The notes under the pieces were generated by a model. The model ran no database searches and was not told the DNA's origin. It saw only the letters and a list, made by a program, of their open reading frames with translations. This document shows, piece after piece, positions 8,556 through 16,236 of a stretch of DNA of 64,000 nt. This DNA is from an uncultured Prevotellaceae bacterium (GTDB lineage: Bacteria > Bacteroidota > Bacteroidia > Bacteroidales > Bacteroidaceae), in NCBI GenBank assembly GCA_902778255.1, contig CACYXD010000003.1:1-64000 (forward strand), given 5' to 3'. The translations under genes were made by a program, and so were the position numbers. The first letter of the stretch is position 1. Every line of letters starts with the position of its first letter.

Positions 8556-9676
8556 AGTTCTATGCGGAATGTGGTGCCGTGTCCTGGCTCTGATTCCTTG
8601 ACGTAGATATGGCCTTTATGGTATTCCTCTACTATTCGCTTGGCCAGCGACAGCCCCAGTCCCCATCCGCGCTTCTTAGTGGTAAATCCTGGTCGGAACA
8701 CGTTCTTGATGTCTTTCTTCTTGATGCCCTTGCCAGTATCCACTATCTCCACGGCCACGATGTCGTCTTCCTCAAGTAGCCAAAGGTCAATCTTTCCTGA
8801 TCCCCCTTCCATGGCATCGACAGCGTTTTTACACAGGTTCTCAATGACCCATTCAAAGAGCGAAGCGTTGATTTTCACAATGACATCATGGTTAGGGTAG
8901 TGCCCCTTGATAAAGATCTTCTGTGAGGTACGCTTGTCCATATACTCGATAACACGGTCCAGTACCTCGTTCATTGGTGTGTCAACAGGCTCAGGCATCG
9001 AACCAATCTTCGAGAAACGCTCAGCTATTCGCTCCAGACGTCGCACGTCCTTTGCCATTTCAGGTATCAGCTCGTCATTGGGATAGTTCTCTTTCAACAC
9101 CTCCACCCATGCCATCAGACTGGAAATCGGGGTGCCCAGTTGGTGGGCCGTCTCTTTTGAAAGTCCCACCCATACCTTATTCTGCTCTGCCCGTTTTGCT
9201 GCCAGTATGGCGAATACTGAGACAAGTGCGAATATCATGACAATGGCTAATGCCCAATAGGGATAATAAGTCAGGCGTTTCAGCATGATGGATTCATCAT
9301 AGCACACTTGCTGATAGTCGCCACCCAGTTCTATCCTGATGACATTGCCCGATTGTTTCATCTTCATGGCATATTCTGATACGCTGGCAGTATCTTCGAT
9401 ATTTCGATAATCCATGACGTGGTCTTTCGAGTCGAGCACGATGACAGGTATGGTGTTGTTGCTCTCCATGACCTGTGTCACCAACATCAGGTAGGTCATC
9501 TCGTCTTCTTGGTTCAGGGCCTCCATCGCTTTTGCCCATACCTTCATCTTTCCTTGCTCTTCACGTTGCAGGTCACGTACCAGATAATGCGAGGCCAGCA
9601 AGGCAGCTGCCGCTATCAGAATAGCGACTACTACGAGCCAAAATTTAATCCGTCTGGTCTTTTCAGTCCACTGCAT
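8522..9676 (-). CDS. membrane sensor histidine kinase
   Basis: 384 residues. A first membrane span (FWLVVVAILIAAAALLASHYL) and a second (YWALAIVMIFALVSVFAILAA, about 160-180) enclose an extracytoplasmic domain of about 130 residues. The H-box is KETAHQLGTPISSL (His about 178). The ATPase domain carries ENLCKNAVDAM, VDTGKGI and GWGLGLSLAKRIVEEYH. The ATG at 9676 is preferred to one at 9718 because the -7 promoter element covers 9715-9723. No response regulator is adjacent. Its 3' end overlaps the clostripain fusion gene tail to tail, with no room for a terminator. Confidence 0.86.
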   Translation of the reverse strand: MQWTEKTRRIKFWLVVVAILIAAAALLASHYLVRDLQREEQGKMKVWAKAMEALNQEDEMTYLMLVTQVMESNNTIPVIVLDSKDHVMDYRNIEDTASVSEYAMKMKQSGNVIRIELGGDYQQVCYDESIMLKRLTYYPYWALAIVMIFALVSVFAILAAKRAEQNKVWVGLSKETAHQLGTPISSLMAWVEVLKENYPNDELIPEMAKDVRRLERIAERFSKIGSMPEPVDTPMNEVLDRVIEYMDKRTSQKIFIKGHYPNHDVIVKINASLFEWVIENLCKNAVDAMEGGSGKIDLWLLEEDDIVAVEIVDTGKGIKKKDIKNVFRPGFTTKKRGWGLGLSLAKRIVEEYHKGHIYVKESEPGHGTTFRIELHQPKRLQSKS

Positions 9677-9714
9677 TCGTCTGGTATTTTGTAGAGCAAG
9701 GGTTCTTTTCCTTG

Positions 9715-9723
9715 GCAAAAATA
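9715..9723 (-). promoter_or_regulatory. -7 promoter element for the histidine kinase
   Basis: TATTTTTGC on the minus strand fits TANNTTTGC. A weak -33 candidate, CTTG (9745-9748), lies 21 bp upstream. Its position rules out the longer start of the kinase. Confidence 0.55.
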
Positions 9724-9787
9724 CGTAATTTTCATGAAAAAAGACAAGAAAATAGAAAAAAAATGAGTGTATTCGAAAAAAAAATGG

Positions 9788-9796
9788 TAACTTTGC
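9788..9796 (+). promoter_or_regulatory. -7 promoter element of the DUF177-rpmF-fabH operon
   Basis: TAACTTTGC fits the -7 consensus. No good -33 TTTG is visible at the expected distance. The leader would be very short, because the start codon is about 20 bp downstream. Confidence 0.6.
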
Positions 9797-9815
9797 ACCC
9801 GCTAAAAAAGTGTAT

Positions 9816-10340
9816 ATGTGCTACTTAGAGCGATTTGACATTGATTTAAAGGCACTTACGGACGAGGTAACCCCTCTCTCGTGGGAGTTGGACGACAAAT
9901 TTTTTGAGTCGCTCGAAGATGTTCAGGTGCAGGGAGGCTCGTTGCACGTGTCGGGGTCTATACGCAAGGCTACCGGCTTTTATGAACTTCAATTGCATAC
10001 TGACGGCACAGTTCGCATTCCTTGCGACCGCTGCTTAGACATGATGGATCAGCCCATCGCGGCCGACCTCCGTCTGGTGGTGAAGCTGGGAAGCGAATAC
10101 AGCGAGGACGATGATATCATTACCGTCGACGAGAACGAAGGTGTTTTCCATGCGGCATGGTTCATCTACGAGTCTATAGCACTGGCGGTACCCATCCAGC
10201 ACGTTCATCAACCTGGCGATTGCAACGATGCTATGATGCGAGTGCTCGAAGAGCATTCGACTGCCCGAAGCAGTGATGCGGACGCACAGGAGATAGACCC
10301 CCGTTGGCAGAAATTGAGAGAATTAAACATTAAAGATTAA
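9816..10340 (+). CDS. DUF177 (YceD-like) protein
   Basis: 174 residues from ATG 9816; a GTG at 9810 in the same frame is possible. The central segment (YELQLHTDGTVRIPCDRCLDMMDQPI) is the DUF177 core with its cysteine pair CDRC. The family is the usual neighbour of rpmF and has been linked to 23S rRNA maturation and large-subunit supply. Gene order YceD, L32, FabH is the classic arrangement joining ribosome and fatty-acid synthesis. The tail is acidic and charged, ending in LNIKD inside a heptamer repeat array. Confidence 0.85.
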   Translation: MCYLERFDIDLKALTDEVTPLSWELDDKFFESLEDVQVQGGSLHVSGSIRKATGFYELQLHTDGTVRIPCDRCLDMMDQPIAADLRLVVKLGSEYSEDDDIITVDENEGVFHAAWFIYESIALAVPIQHVHQPGDCNDAMMRVLEEHSTARSSDADAQEIDPRWQKLRELNIKD

Positions 10341-10352
10341 AAATTAAACATT
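10321..10352. repeat. short array of 7-nt repeats (AATTAAA/CATTAAA)
   Basis: Four heptamers AATTAAA, CATTAAA, GATTAAA, AATTAAA and a partial fifth. They encode the last codons and stop of the DUF177 gene and extend toward rpmF. Confidence 0.7.
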
Positions 10353-10361
10353 TATAGAATT

Positions 10362-10553
10362 ATGGCACATCCTAAAAGAAGACAATCAAACACTCGTACT
10401 GCCAAGCGTCGTACTCACGATAAGGCAGTAGCACCTACGCTGGCTGTATGCCCCAACTGTGGCGCTTACTATGTGTATCACACTGTATGCCCCACCTGCG
10501 GTTACTATCGCGGCAAGGTTGCTATCAAGATGAACGAAGAGGTTGCTGAGTAA
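10362..10553 (+). CDS. rpmF: 50S ribosomal protein L32
   Basis: 63 residues starting [19 protein letters not shown], the standard L32 N-terminus. It has a zinc-ribbon pair of knuckles, CPNC and CPTC, so this is the zinc-binding (C+) form. The length is normal. Its stop overlaps the fabH start by one base (TAATG), so the two are probably translationally coupled. Confidence 0.97.
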   Translation: MAHPKRRQSNTRTAKRRTHDKAVAPTLAVCPNCGAYYVYHTVCPTCGYYRGKVAIKMNEEVAE

Positions 10554-11554
10554 TGGGAAAGATTAACGCGATCATCACCGGCATTGGAGGCTACGTGCCT
10601 GACTATGTCCTCACCAACGAGGAATTGTCACGCATGGTCGACACCAACGATGAATGGATTATGACGCGTGTCGGAATCAAGGAGCGCCGAATCCTCACAG
10701 AAGAGGGTCTCGGCACTTCTTATATGGCGCGCAAGGCTGCCAAGCAGTTGATGCAGAAGACGGGTGCCGACCCTGATTCCATCGATGCTGTCATCGTTGC
10801 TACCTCGACGGCCGACTATCACTTCCCTTCTACAGCCAGTATCGTCATTGGTAAGCTGGGCCTGAAGAATGCTATGGCATTCGACTTCTGGGCTGCTTGC
10901 TGTGGCTTCCTTTATTCTCTCGATGTAGCTTCGACTATGATTCAGAGTGGTCGCTACAAGCGTATTATCCTGATTGGTGCCGACAAGATGTCGTCGGCCA
11001 CCGACTATAAGGACCGCAACACCTGTCCGCTCTTTGGCGACGGTGCTGCAGCTGTAATGCTCGAGGGAACGGAAGAGGAGAACATCGGACTGATGGATTC
11101 TTATCTGCGTACCGATGGTCAGGGCTTGCCTTTCCTCCACATGAAGGCCGGTGGCTCTGTGAGTCCAGCCAGTCACTTCACCGTTGACCACCGTATGCAC
11201 TACTGCTATCAGGAGGGTCGTACCGTGTTCCGTTACGCAGTGACCAATATGAGTGACGACTGTGCCCTGATCGCCGAGCGCAATGGTCTGAACAAGGACA
11301 ATATCAACTGGGTCGTTCCTCATCAGGCTAATATGCGTATCATCGAGGCTGTAGCCAAGCGCTTGGAGATGCCTATGGAGCAGGTGATGGTAAATATCGA
11401 GCATTTCGGTAATACCTCGGCCGCCACCATTCCCCTCGCACTTTGGGAGTATGAATCTCGCTTGAAGAAAGGCGACAACATCATTATGACTGCCTTTGGC
11501 GCAGGCTTCGTTCATGGAGCTAACTATCTGCGCTGGGCCTACGATGGTAAGTAA
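10553..11554 (+). CDS. fabH: beta-ketoacyl-ACP synthase III
   Basis: 333 residues. It condenses acetyl- or branched acyl-CoA with malonyl-ACP to start fatty-acid synthesis. The catalytic Cys lies in [12 protein letters not shown] (first Cys of the pair, about 116), His in [13 protein letters not shown] and Asn in [11 protein letters not shown], and the nucleotide-binding tail [13 protein letters not shown] is intact. A second Cys after the catalytic one replaces the more common Ser. It is the last gene of its operon and is followed by a strong terminator. Confidence 0.96.
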   Translation: MGKINAIITGIGGYVPDYVLTNEELSRMVDTNDEWIMTRVGIKERRILTEEGLGTSYMARKAAKQLMQKTGADPDSIDAVIVATSTADYHFPSTASIVIGKLGLKNAMAFDFWAACCGFLYSLDVASTMIQSGRYKRIILIGADKMSSATDYKDRNTCPLFGDGAAAVMLEGTEEENIGLMDSYLRTDGQGLPFLHMKAGGSVSPASHFTVDHRMHYCYQEGRTVFRYAVTNMSDDCALIAERNGLNKDNINWVVPHQANMRIIEAVAKRLEMPMEQVMVNIEHFGNTSAATIPLALWEYESRLKKGDNIIMTAFGAGFVHGANYLRWAYDGK

Positions 11555-11573
11555 TCATCTCAAAAAACTATAG

Positions 11574-11612
11574 AAGAGGCGAAGTATCGTAAAAAGTGCT
11601 TCGCCTCTTTTG
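11574..11612 (+). terminator. rho-independent terminator after fabH
   Basis: AAGAGGCGAAG (11574-11584) pairs perfectly with CTTCGCCTCTT (11599-11609) and is followed by TTT. Confidence 0.88.
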
Positions 11613-11623
11613 TGGTTAAAAAG

Positions 11624-11656
11624 TTTGGCAGTCTCAATAAAAATAACGAAATTTGC
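11624..11656 (+). promoter_or_regulatory. promoter of era
   Basis: TTTG (11624-11627), 20 bp, then GAAATTTGC (11648-11656), one mismatch to TANNTTTGC. An in-frame ATG at 11612 is upstream of it, so era is taken to start at 11678. Confidence 0.6.
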
Positions 11657-11677
11657 AGCATCAAAACAAGACAGCAA

Positions 11678-12595
11678 ATGAAACATAAGGCAGGATTTGT
11701 AAATATCGTAGGCAACCCCAACGTGGGTAAGAGCACATTGATGAATCAACTGGTGGGCGAGCGTATCTCTATCGCTACGTTCAAGGCGCAGACCACGCGT
11801 CATCGTATCATGGGTATCGTCAATACCGATGATATGCAGATAGTGTTCAGTGATACCCCAGGTGTGCTGAAACCCAACTATAAGTTGCAGGAGTCGATGC
11901 TGGCTTTCTCAGAAAGCGCCTTGACAGATGCTGATGTGTTGCTTTATGTTACTGATGTGGTAGAGAACCCCGAGAAGAATATGGAGTTCCTCGAGAAGGT
12001 GCAGAAGATGACCATTCCTGTACTGCTTCTCATCAATAAAATTGATAGCCTCACCCCCGACCCCTCTCGCGAGGGAGAGGGGAGTAGTCAGCAGAAGTTG
12101 GCTTCCATCGTTGAGAAATGGCACACGCTGCTGCCCAATGCCGAGATATTGCCTATCTCTGCCAAGAATAAGTTTGGCACGGACCTTATCCTGAAACGTA
12201 TCGAGGAACTGCTGCCCGAGAGTCCCGCCTTCTTCGATAAGGACCAATTGACCGATAAGCCCGCCCGTTTCTTTGTCAGCGAGATTATTCGCGAGAAAAT
12301 CCTGCTGTTCTACGATAAGGAGATTCCCTATTCCGTAGAGGTGGTAGTAGAGCGTTTCAAGGAGGATGAGCGACAGATCCACATCAATGCCGTCATCTAT
12401 GTAGAGCGCGACTCTCAGAAGGGCATCATCATTGGTCATCAGGGTGTAGCCTTGAAAAAAGTCTCTACAGAAGCCCGCAAGGCCCTTGAGAAGTTCTTCG
12501 ATAAACATATTTTCCTGGAAGTTTTTGTCAAGGTCGATAAAGACTGGCGCTCTTCGCAGCGTGAACTTGACAACTTCGGCTATAACCCAGAATAA
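11678..12595 (+). CDS. era: GTPase Era
   Basis: 305 residues. The G domain has GNPNVGKST (P-loop), DTPG and NKID; the C-terminal KH domain has RDSQKGIIIGHQGVALKKV. Era binds the 3' end of 16S rRNA during small-subunit assembly. Residues about 126-138, right after NKID, are an extra TPDPSREGEGS-type stretch encoded by a GC-rich palindrome. It lies on the protein surface after the G4 motif and keeps the frame. An outer-membrane barrel gene follows 12 bp downstream. Confidence 0.95.
   Translation: MKHKAGFVNIVGNPNVGKSTLMNQLVGERISIATFKAQTTRHRIMGIVNTDDMQIVFSDTPGVLKPNYKLQESMLAFSESALTDADVLLYVTDVVENPEKNMEFLEKVQKMTIPVLLLINKIDSLTPDPSREGEGSSQQKLASIVEKWHTLLPNAEILPISAKNKFGTDLILKRIEELLPESPAFFDKDQLTDKPARFFVSEIIREKILLFYDKEIPYSVEVVVERFKEDERQIHINAVIYVERDSQKGIIIGHQGVALKKVSTEARKALEKFFDKHIFLEVFVKVDKDWRSSQRELDNFGYNPE
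12058..12082. repeat. palindromic insertion inside era
   Basis: CCCCTCTC (12061-12068) and GAGAGGGG (12075-12082) flank a 6-nt spacer inside the coding sequence. The encoded TPDPSREGEGS peptide is foreign to Era of other bacteria as I know the family, and looks like an in-frame palindromic element. Confidence 0.7.
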
Positions 12596-12607
12596 ACAAA
12601 ATGTAAT

Positions 12608-13228
12608 ATGAAAAAACTGATATTGACACTTATTGTGGTGCTGATGGCTGTTGCTGCAATGGCCCAGCGCAGAGAAGGCACCTTTACTGTACAGCCCAAG
12701 GTTGGCTTGAATGTCAGCACCCTGACCGATGCTGATAAGACCATTGCCGATGCCTGTTTTGGTATGGAGGCCGAGTATATGATCACAGATATGTTCAGCC
12801 TGTCGGCAGGTGTGATGGTGTCTAATCAAGGTGGCAAGTACAATGAGGATTTCCCTTCTCCCAAATATACCGCCGACCTCGACTATGCCAACATCCCCAT
12901 CATGGCCAATGTCTATGTGCTGCCAGGACTGGCTCTGAAGGCAGGCGTCCAGCCTGGTTTCCGCATGAAGGCCAAGATGAAGACCGACAACGGCTCTTAC
13001 GATATTGACGAATTCTACGCCCTCTATAGCGCCGTGTCTCCAGGCGAAGAGCCCAAGGTTTATAAGTTCGACCTTGCCATCCCCGTTGGCATCTCCTATG
13101 AATACAACAACGTAGTGCTCGATGCCCGTTACAACTGGGGTCTCCTTAAAGTCGAGAACCTCGGCCCAGCCTATTACAACCGCGTCTTTGAGGTGACGCT
13201 GGGCTATAAGTTCGATTTAGACTTATAG
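12608..13228 (+). CDS. PorT-type outer-membrane beta-barrel protein
   Basis: 206 residues with a Sec signal (MKKLILTLIVVLMAVAAMAQ) and alternating amphipathic strands such as GLNVSTLTDADK, NIPIMANVYVLPGLALKAGVQPGF and a closing strand FEVTLGYKFDLDL ending in an aromatic-rich beta signal. It belongs to the small Bacteroidetes outer-membrane barrel family (PF13568-like). A related protein is encoded at 33741. It is probably co-transcribed with era; its function is unknown. Confidence 0.8.
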   Translation: MKKLILTLIVVLMAVAAMAQRREGTFTVQPKVGLNVSTLTDADKTIADACFGMEAEYMITDMFSLSAGVMVSNQGGKYNEDFPSPKYTADLDYANIPIMANVYVLPGLALKAGVQPGFRMKAKMKTDNGSYDIDEFYALYSAVSPGEEPKVYKFDLAIPVGISYEYNNVVLDARYNWGLLKVENLGPAYYNRVFEVTLGYKFDLDL

Positions 13229-13269
13229 GAGCAAGGCTCCAGAAATGGAGGTGATAATACTTTTGTTCA

Positions 13270-13417
13270 CCTCTCACTCAATTCTTCTGAAACTCCTTGT
13301 AGCAGAGACTTTGTGGGGAGTGAGAGGTGTTTTCAGCCTCTCACTCCCCTCTCACTAGCCCTCTCACTGGCTTCTAAGCCTTTGTGGTAGGGCGTTTCCG
13401 GCGTTTTGAGTGAGAGG
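13270..13417. repeat. six copies of the nonamer CCTCTCACT in both orientations
   Basis: Exact copies are at 13270, 13337, 13348 and 13360 in forward sense, and at 13319 and 13409 as AGTGAGAGG. They sit just after the outer-membrane barrel gene in gene-free DNA. The pattern can fold into alternative hairpins. No ORF of note lies here. Confidence 0.7.
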
Positions 13418-13508
13418 TGGGGGTAAGTCACCGTGATTCACTCTTTTTTGTGTCTTCATGACTTTGGTTCCTATATATTATTTGACTATCCCTTCTATCG
13501 TTTTTTCT

Positions 13509-13640
13509 CTTTTGGCCTGTTTCGTCTTCCGTTTCAGCCTGTTTTGCTTTGCGTTTTGGCTTAAAACGCATTGCGTTTCAGCCTATTTCACGTTGCATTT
13601 CAGGCTGTTTCGCATGGTGTTTTAGCCTGTTTCGTAAATT
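13509..13640. repeat. 22-bp degenerate tandem repeat, six units
   Basis: Units start at 13509, 13531, 13553, 13575, 13597 and 13619, each 22 bp, with core GTTTCAGCCTGTTTCGN6. No spacers separate the units, so it is not a CRISPR array. A 61-codon frame across it is a by-product of the repeats. Confidence 0.8.
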
Positions 13641-13719
13641 CTTTTATTTTCAAGGGTGTTATTTTCTTTGTTGGAAGCCATTTTTTCTGCAAAAAGTAAA
13701 CAGATTATTATTTTTTTAC

Positions 13720-13728
13720 TACCTTTGC
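13720..13728 (+). promoter_or_regulatory. -7 promoter element for the structured RNA
   Basis: TACCTTTGC is a perfect -7 element. The expected transcription start, about 7 bp later, falls right before the first hairpin of the RNA. The -33 element is poor; an A/T-rich stretch lies upstream. Confidence 0.65.
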
Positions 13729-13735
13729 ACCTAAT

Positions 13736-13992
13736 CACTGGCAAATGACCTCAGTGGAGGTCGCTGGTGAGACTTTTGATGGTAAAATAAAGCATTCGCT
13801 ATTATTTCGCGTTCAGCCAAAAGCCTCGGAAACTTATTGGAAATAACAACGCACAGAGATAATATGTGATAAGATGTTTCGGATAGGGAATGCACTAACA
13901 CTTAGGTGTGGTGCATACTTGTTAAGATTGCTGGGGTTTCCGTTCCGAGGCTGCCTCAAAGCTGAACGCAAAAGGTGCATCGCGCCTTTTTA
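13736..13992 (+). ncRNA. candidate structured RNA of about 257 nt upstream of a restriction-type operon
   Basis: A 5' hairpin opens the RNA: CACTGGC pairs with GCTGGTG outside a perfect GACCTC/GAGGTC stem with loop AGTG. A long-range helix GCGTTCAGC/GCTGAACGC encloses a second perfect 10-bp helix AGCCTCGGAA/TTCCGAGGCT. Inside are TTATT/AATAA and an ATGCAC...GTGCAT stem capped by ACAC/GTGT. A rho-independent terminator (13970-13992) follows immediately. It has no tmRNA tag frame or T-arm, no RNase P signature (GAGGAAAGTC), and no nearby reverse transcriptase. It could be a free RNA part of the downstream system or an attenuating leader for it. Structure was judged by eye only. Confidence 0.68.
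13970..13992 (+). terminator. rho-independent terminator ending the structured RNA
   Basis: AAAAGGTGC pairs with GCGCCTTTT (one T-G wobble) over a 3-nt loop, followed by a T-run. It abuts the 3' strand of the long-range helix, so the two could compete in folding. Confidence 0.75.
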
Positions 13993-14010
13993 TGTTCAGC
14001 GGCTTGAGTG

Positions 14011-14047
14011 ATTGATAGTCGATTGCTATTGACCAATAACTATCAAT
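14011..14047. promoter_or_regulatory. nested inverted repeat before the methyltransferase start
   Basis: ATTGATAGT (14011-14019) and ACTATCAAT (14039-14047) form a perfect 9-bp inverted repeat with TATTGACCAATA nested inside; it ends 2 bp before the ATG. It could be an operator or a hairpin masking the translation start. Confidence 0.5.
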
Positions 14048-14049
14048 CT

Positions 14050-15108
14050 ATGGCGAACAAAAATCTTAATGCTGCCAAAGAGGCAAAGAAAGACGAGTTC
14101 TATACGCAGTTAGAGGACATCAACAACGAGTTGCGGCACTATAGGGAGCACTTTCGAGGGAAGACTGTACTCTGCAATTGTGATGACCCACGAGTGTCGA
14201 ACTTCTTCACCTACTTTGCCTATAACTTCGAGTTTCTTGGTTTAAAGCGACTCATCACCACATGCTATAAAAACCAAGATATGGACTTGTTCAGTCAGAA
14301 TAAGAGCGAACAGGCCATCTACTTGATTTACGATGGCGACAAGAATGGTAATAACATTCCTGATCCTGAGGAGATTGGTATTCATCCATTGAAAGGTGAT
14401 GGTGACTTTCGTTCCAAGGAGTGCATCGAGTTGCTAAAACAAGCCGATATAGTTGTTACCAATCCTCCATTCTCTTTATTCCGTGAGTATGTGGCACAGT
14501 TGATGGAGTATGATAAGAAGTTCCTGATAATTGGGAATGTTAATGCAATCAATTATCGAGAAATATTCCCATACATAATGCAAAACAAAGTATGGTTGGG
14601 CCCAAGTATCCACAGTGGAGACCGTAAATTTTGGGTTCCAGATAGCTATGAATTGAATGCTTCGGGCTGCGGTATTGATGAAACAGGAAGAAAATATATC
14701 CGAGTTAAAGGTGTTCGTTGGTTTACAAATCTTGACTATAAGGAGCGTCATGAAGACCTCATCCTTTACAAGCTTTACTCACCTGAAGATTATCCCAAAT
14801 ATGACAATTATGATGCAATTGAGATAAACAAGGTTGAAAATATACCCTGTGATTATGATGGTGTGATGGGCGTTCCTCTTACTTTTCTCGATAAATACAA
14901 TCCTGACCAGTTCGAAATCATATGGAGAAGTCATGACATAGAATGGGCAGAGAATGGTTGTACGTTCTTTTGTCCTCCAACAGCAGAGAAACTTGCTAAA
15001 TACAAGAAGGCCGACAAGACTTGGCGTGTTCAGATACCATACATCACGGATGCCAATGATAATGCAAAAATGACGTATCAAAGAATATTTATCCGCAAAA
15101 AACATTAA
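14050..15108 (+). CDS. EcoRI-type N6-adenine DNA methyltransferase
   Basis: 352 residues from the ATG at 14050; a GTG at 14008 would add 14 residues but overlaps the inverted repeat. The N-terminus (AKKDEFYTQLEDINNEL, then RGKTVLCNCDDPRVSNFF) and the catalytic NPPF (138-141, in VVTNPPFSLFREYV) match the EcoRI methylase family, which adds a methyl group to adenine N6. No EcoRI-like endonuclease lies alongside. It starts a tight operon with a DUF262-HNH gene 5 bp downstream, so it probably protects host DNA from the two nuclease-like proteins that follow. Confidence 0.88.
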   Translation: MANKNLNAAKEAKKDEFYTQLEDINNELRHYREHFRGKTVLCNCDDPRVSNFFTYFAYNFEFLGLKRLITTCYKNQDMDLFSQNKSEQAIYLIYDGDKNGNNIPDPEEIGIHPLKGDGDFRSKECIELLKQADIVVTNPPFSLFREYVAQLMEYDKKFLIIGNVNAINYREIFPYIMQNKVWLGPSIHSGDRKFWVPDSYELNASGCGIDETGRKYIRVKGVRWFTNLDYKERHEDLILYKLYSPEDYPKYDNYDAIEINKVENIPCDYDGVMGVPLTFLDKYNPDQFEIIWRSHDIEWAENGCTFFCPPTAEKLAKYKKADKTWRVQIPYITDANDNAKMTYQRIFIRKKH

Positions 15109-15113
15109 AGACT

Positions 15114-16223
15114 ATGGATATAAAACTACAATCAATTAAGGTTCGTGACTTGATAGATGGGTACGTGAACGATTCAGAAAAAGGTGTACGTGGTTATGGC
15201 GGTAGACTTGACATTAGACCACCATACCAGCGTGAGTTCCGCTATGACCTAAAACAGAAACAGGCAGTAGTGAACACTATCTTGAAAGGCTTTCCTCTAA
15301 ACATCATGTACTGGAGTGTTGTGGGTGACGACTGCTTTGAGATGATAGACGGCCAGCAACGTACCCTTTCAATCTGTGAGTTCCGCTACCATGAGTTCAA
15401 TATCAACGACCCAGAGCGTGGCGTGTTGTTCTTCTCTTCTCTAACAGAAAAGGAGCGCGAGGACTTTCTGAACTATGAGTTGACAGTCTATTTTTGTACA
15501 GGTACTGACAAGGAGAAGCTGGATTGGTTCCGCGTCATTAATATTGCTGGGGAGCGTCTGCTCGACCAGGAACTGCTGAACGCCGTCTATGTGGGGCCAT
15601 TTGTCAGCGACGCTCGTCGCTACTTCTCGAAGAATGGTTGTCCTGCATATAAGATGGCTTCAGACCTATTGAACGGCAACGCCATAGAACAAGCCTATCT
15701 GGCTACTGTTCTGCACTGGGCTGCAAGAAAAGAGGGCATCAAGGAGGTGAGTGAATATATGTCGAAGCACAAGGACGATGCAAATGCGAATCAACTATGG
15801 GCTTATTTTTCCGCTATCGTAACCTGGGTGCGCTCCACCTTTATTGTATATCGCAAGGAAATGAAAGGCTTGGATTGGGGGGCACTCTACGATACCTATC
15901 ATGATCAGATTTATGATACAGCAGAATTGGAGCAACGCATCCACGACTTAATGGAAGATGATGAGATTATGAAGAAGTCTGGCATCTATAGTTATGTGCT
16001 CAGTGGTGATCTGCGTGACCTCTCTTTCCGTACCTTCGATAAGAAACAGAAACGAGAAGCATACGAGCGACAGCATGGCATCTGTCCTTGGTGTGGCAAT
16101 CACTTCGAACTGGAAGAAATGGAGGGTGACCATATCACTCCATGGGCAGAAGGTGGTGTAACAACTGCTGAGAACTGTCAGATGTTGTGCAAGGAATGTA
16201 ATAGGAAGAAAGGTGCAAAATAA
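15114..16223 (+). CDS. DUF262 (GmrS-like) protein with C-terminal HNH nuclease
   Basis: 369 residues. The N-terminal DUF262 domain has IRPPYQREFRYDLKQKQ and the nucleotide-binding signature IDGQQRTLSICEF (about 78-83), as in GmrSD, BrxU and SspE. The C-terminus is a zinc-knuckle HNH nuclease: CPWC (about 324), GDHITPW (catalytic His about 339) and CKECNRKKG. This HNH type differs from the DUF1524 HNH of classic GmrSD proteins. It likely senses or hydrolyses NTP and cuts DNA, perhaps according to modification state set by the neighbouring methylase. Start 15114 is the first ATG after the methylase stop. Confidence 0.87.
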   Translation: MDIKLQSIKVRDLIDGYVNDSEKGVRGYGGRLDIRPPYQREFRYDLKQKQAVVNTILKGFPLNIMYWSVVGDDCFEMIDGQQRTLSICEFRYHEFNINDPERGVLFFSSLTEKEREDFLNYELTVYFCTGTDKEKLDWFRVINIAGERLLDQELLNAVYVGPFVSDARRYFSKNGCPAYKMASDLLNGNAIEQAYLATVLHWAARKEGIKEVSEYMSKHKDDANANQLWAYFSAIVTWVRSTFIVYRKEMKGLDWGALYDTYHDQIYDTAELEQRIHDLMEDDEIMKKSGIYSYVLSGDLRDLSFRTFDKKQKREAYERQHGICPWCGNHFELEEMEGDHITPWAEGGVTTAENCQMLCKECNRKKGAK

Positions 16224-16236
16224 AACCAATAACGAT

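Noticed and set aside
13509-13640. CRISPR array
   Set aside because: The units are contiguous and degenerate with no unique spacers, and no cas gene is near.
13549-13734. A 61-codon plus-strand frame
   Set aside because: It is made mostly of the 22-bp tandem repeat and ends at the RNA promoter.
13736-13992. tmRNA, RNase P RNA, 4.5S RNA or a retron RNA
   Set aside because: Signature segments of the first three are absent and there is no reverse transcriptase in the window. A 6S-like RNA cannot be fully excluded by eye.
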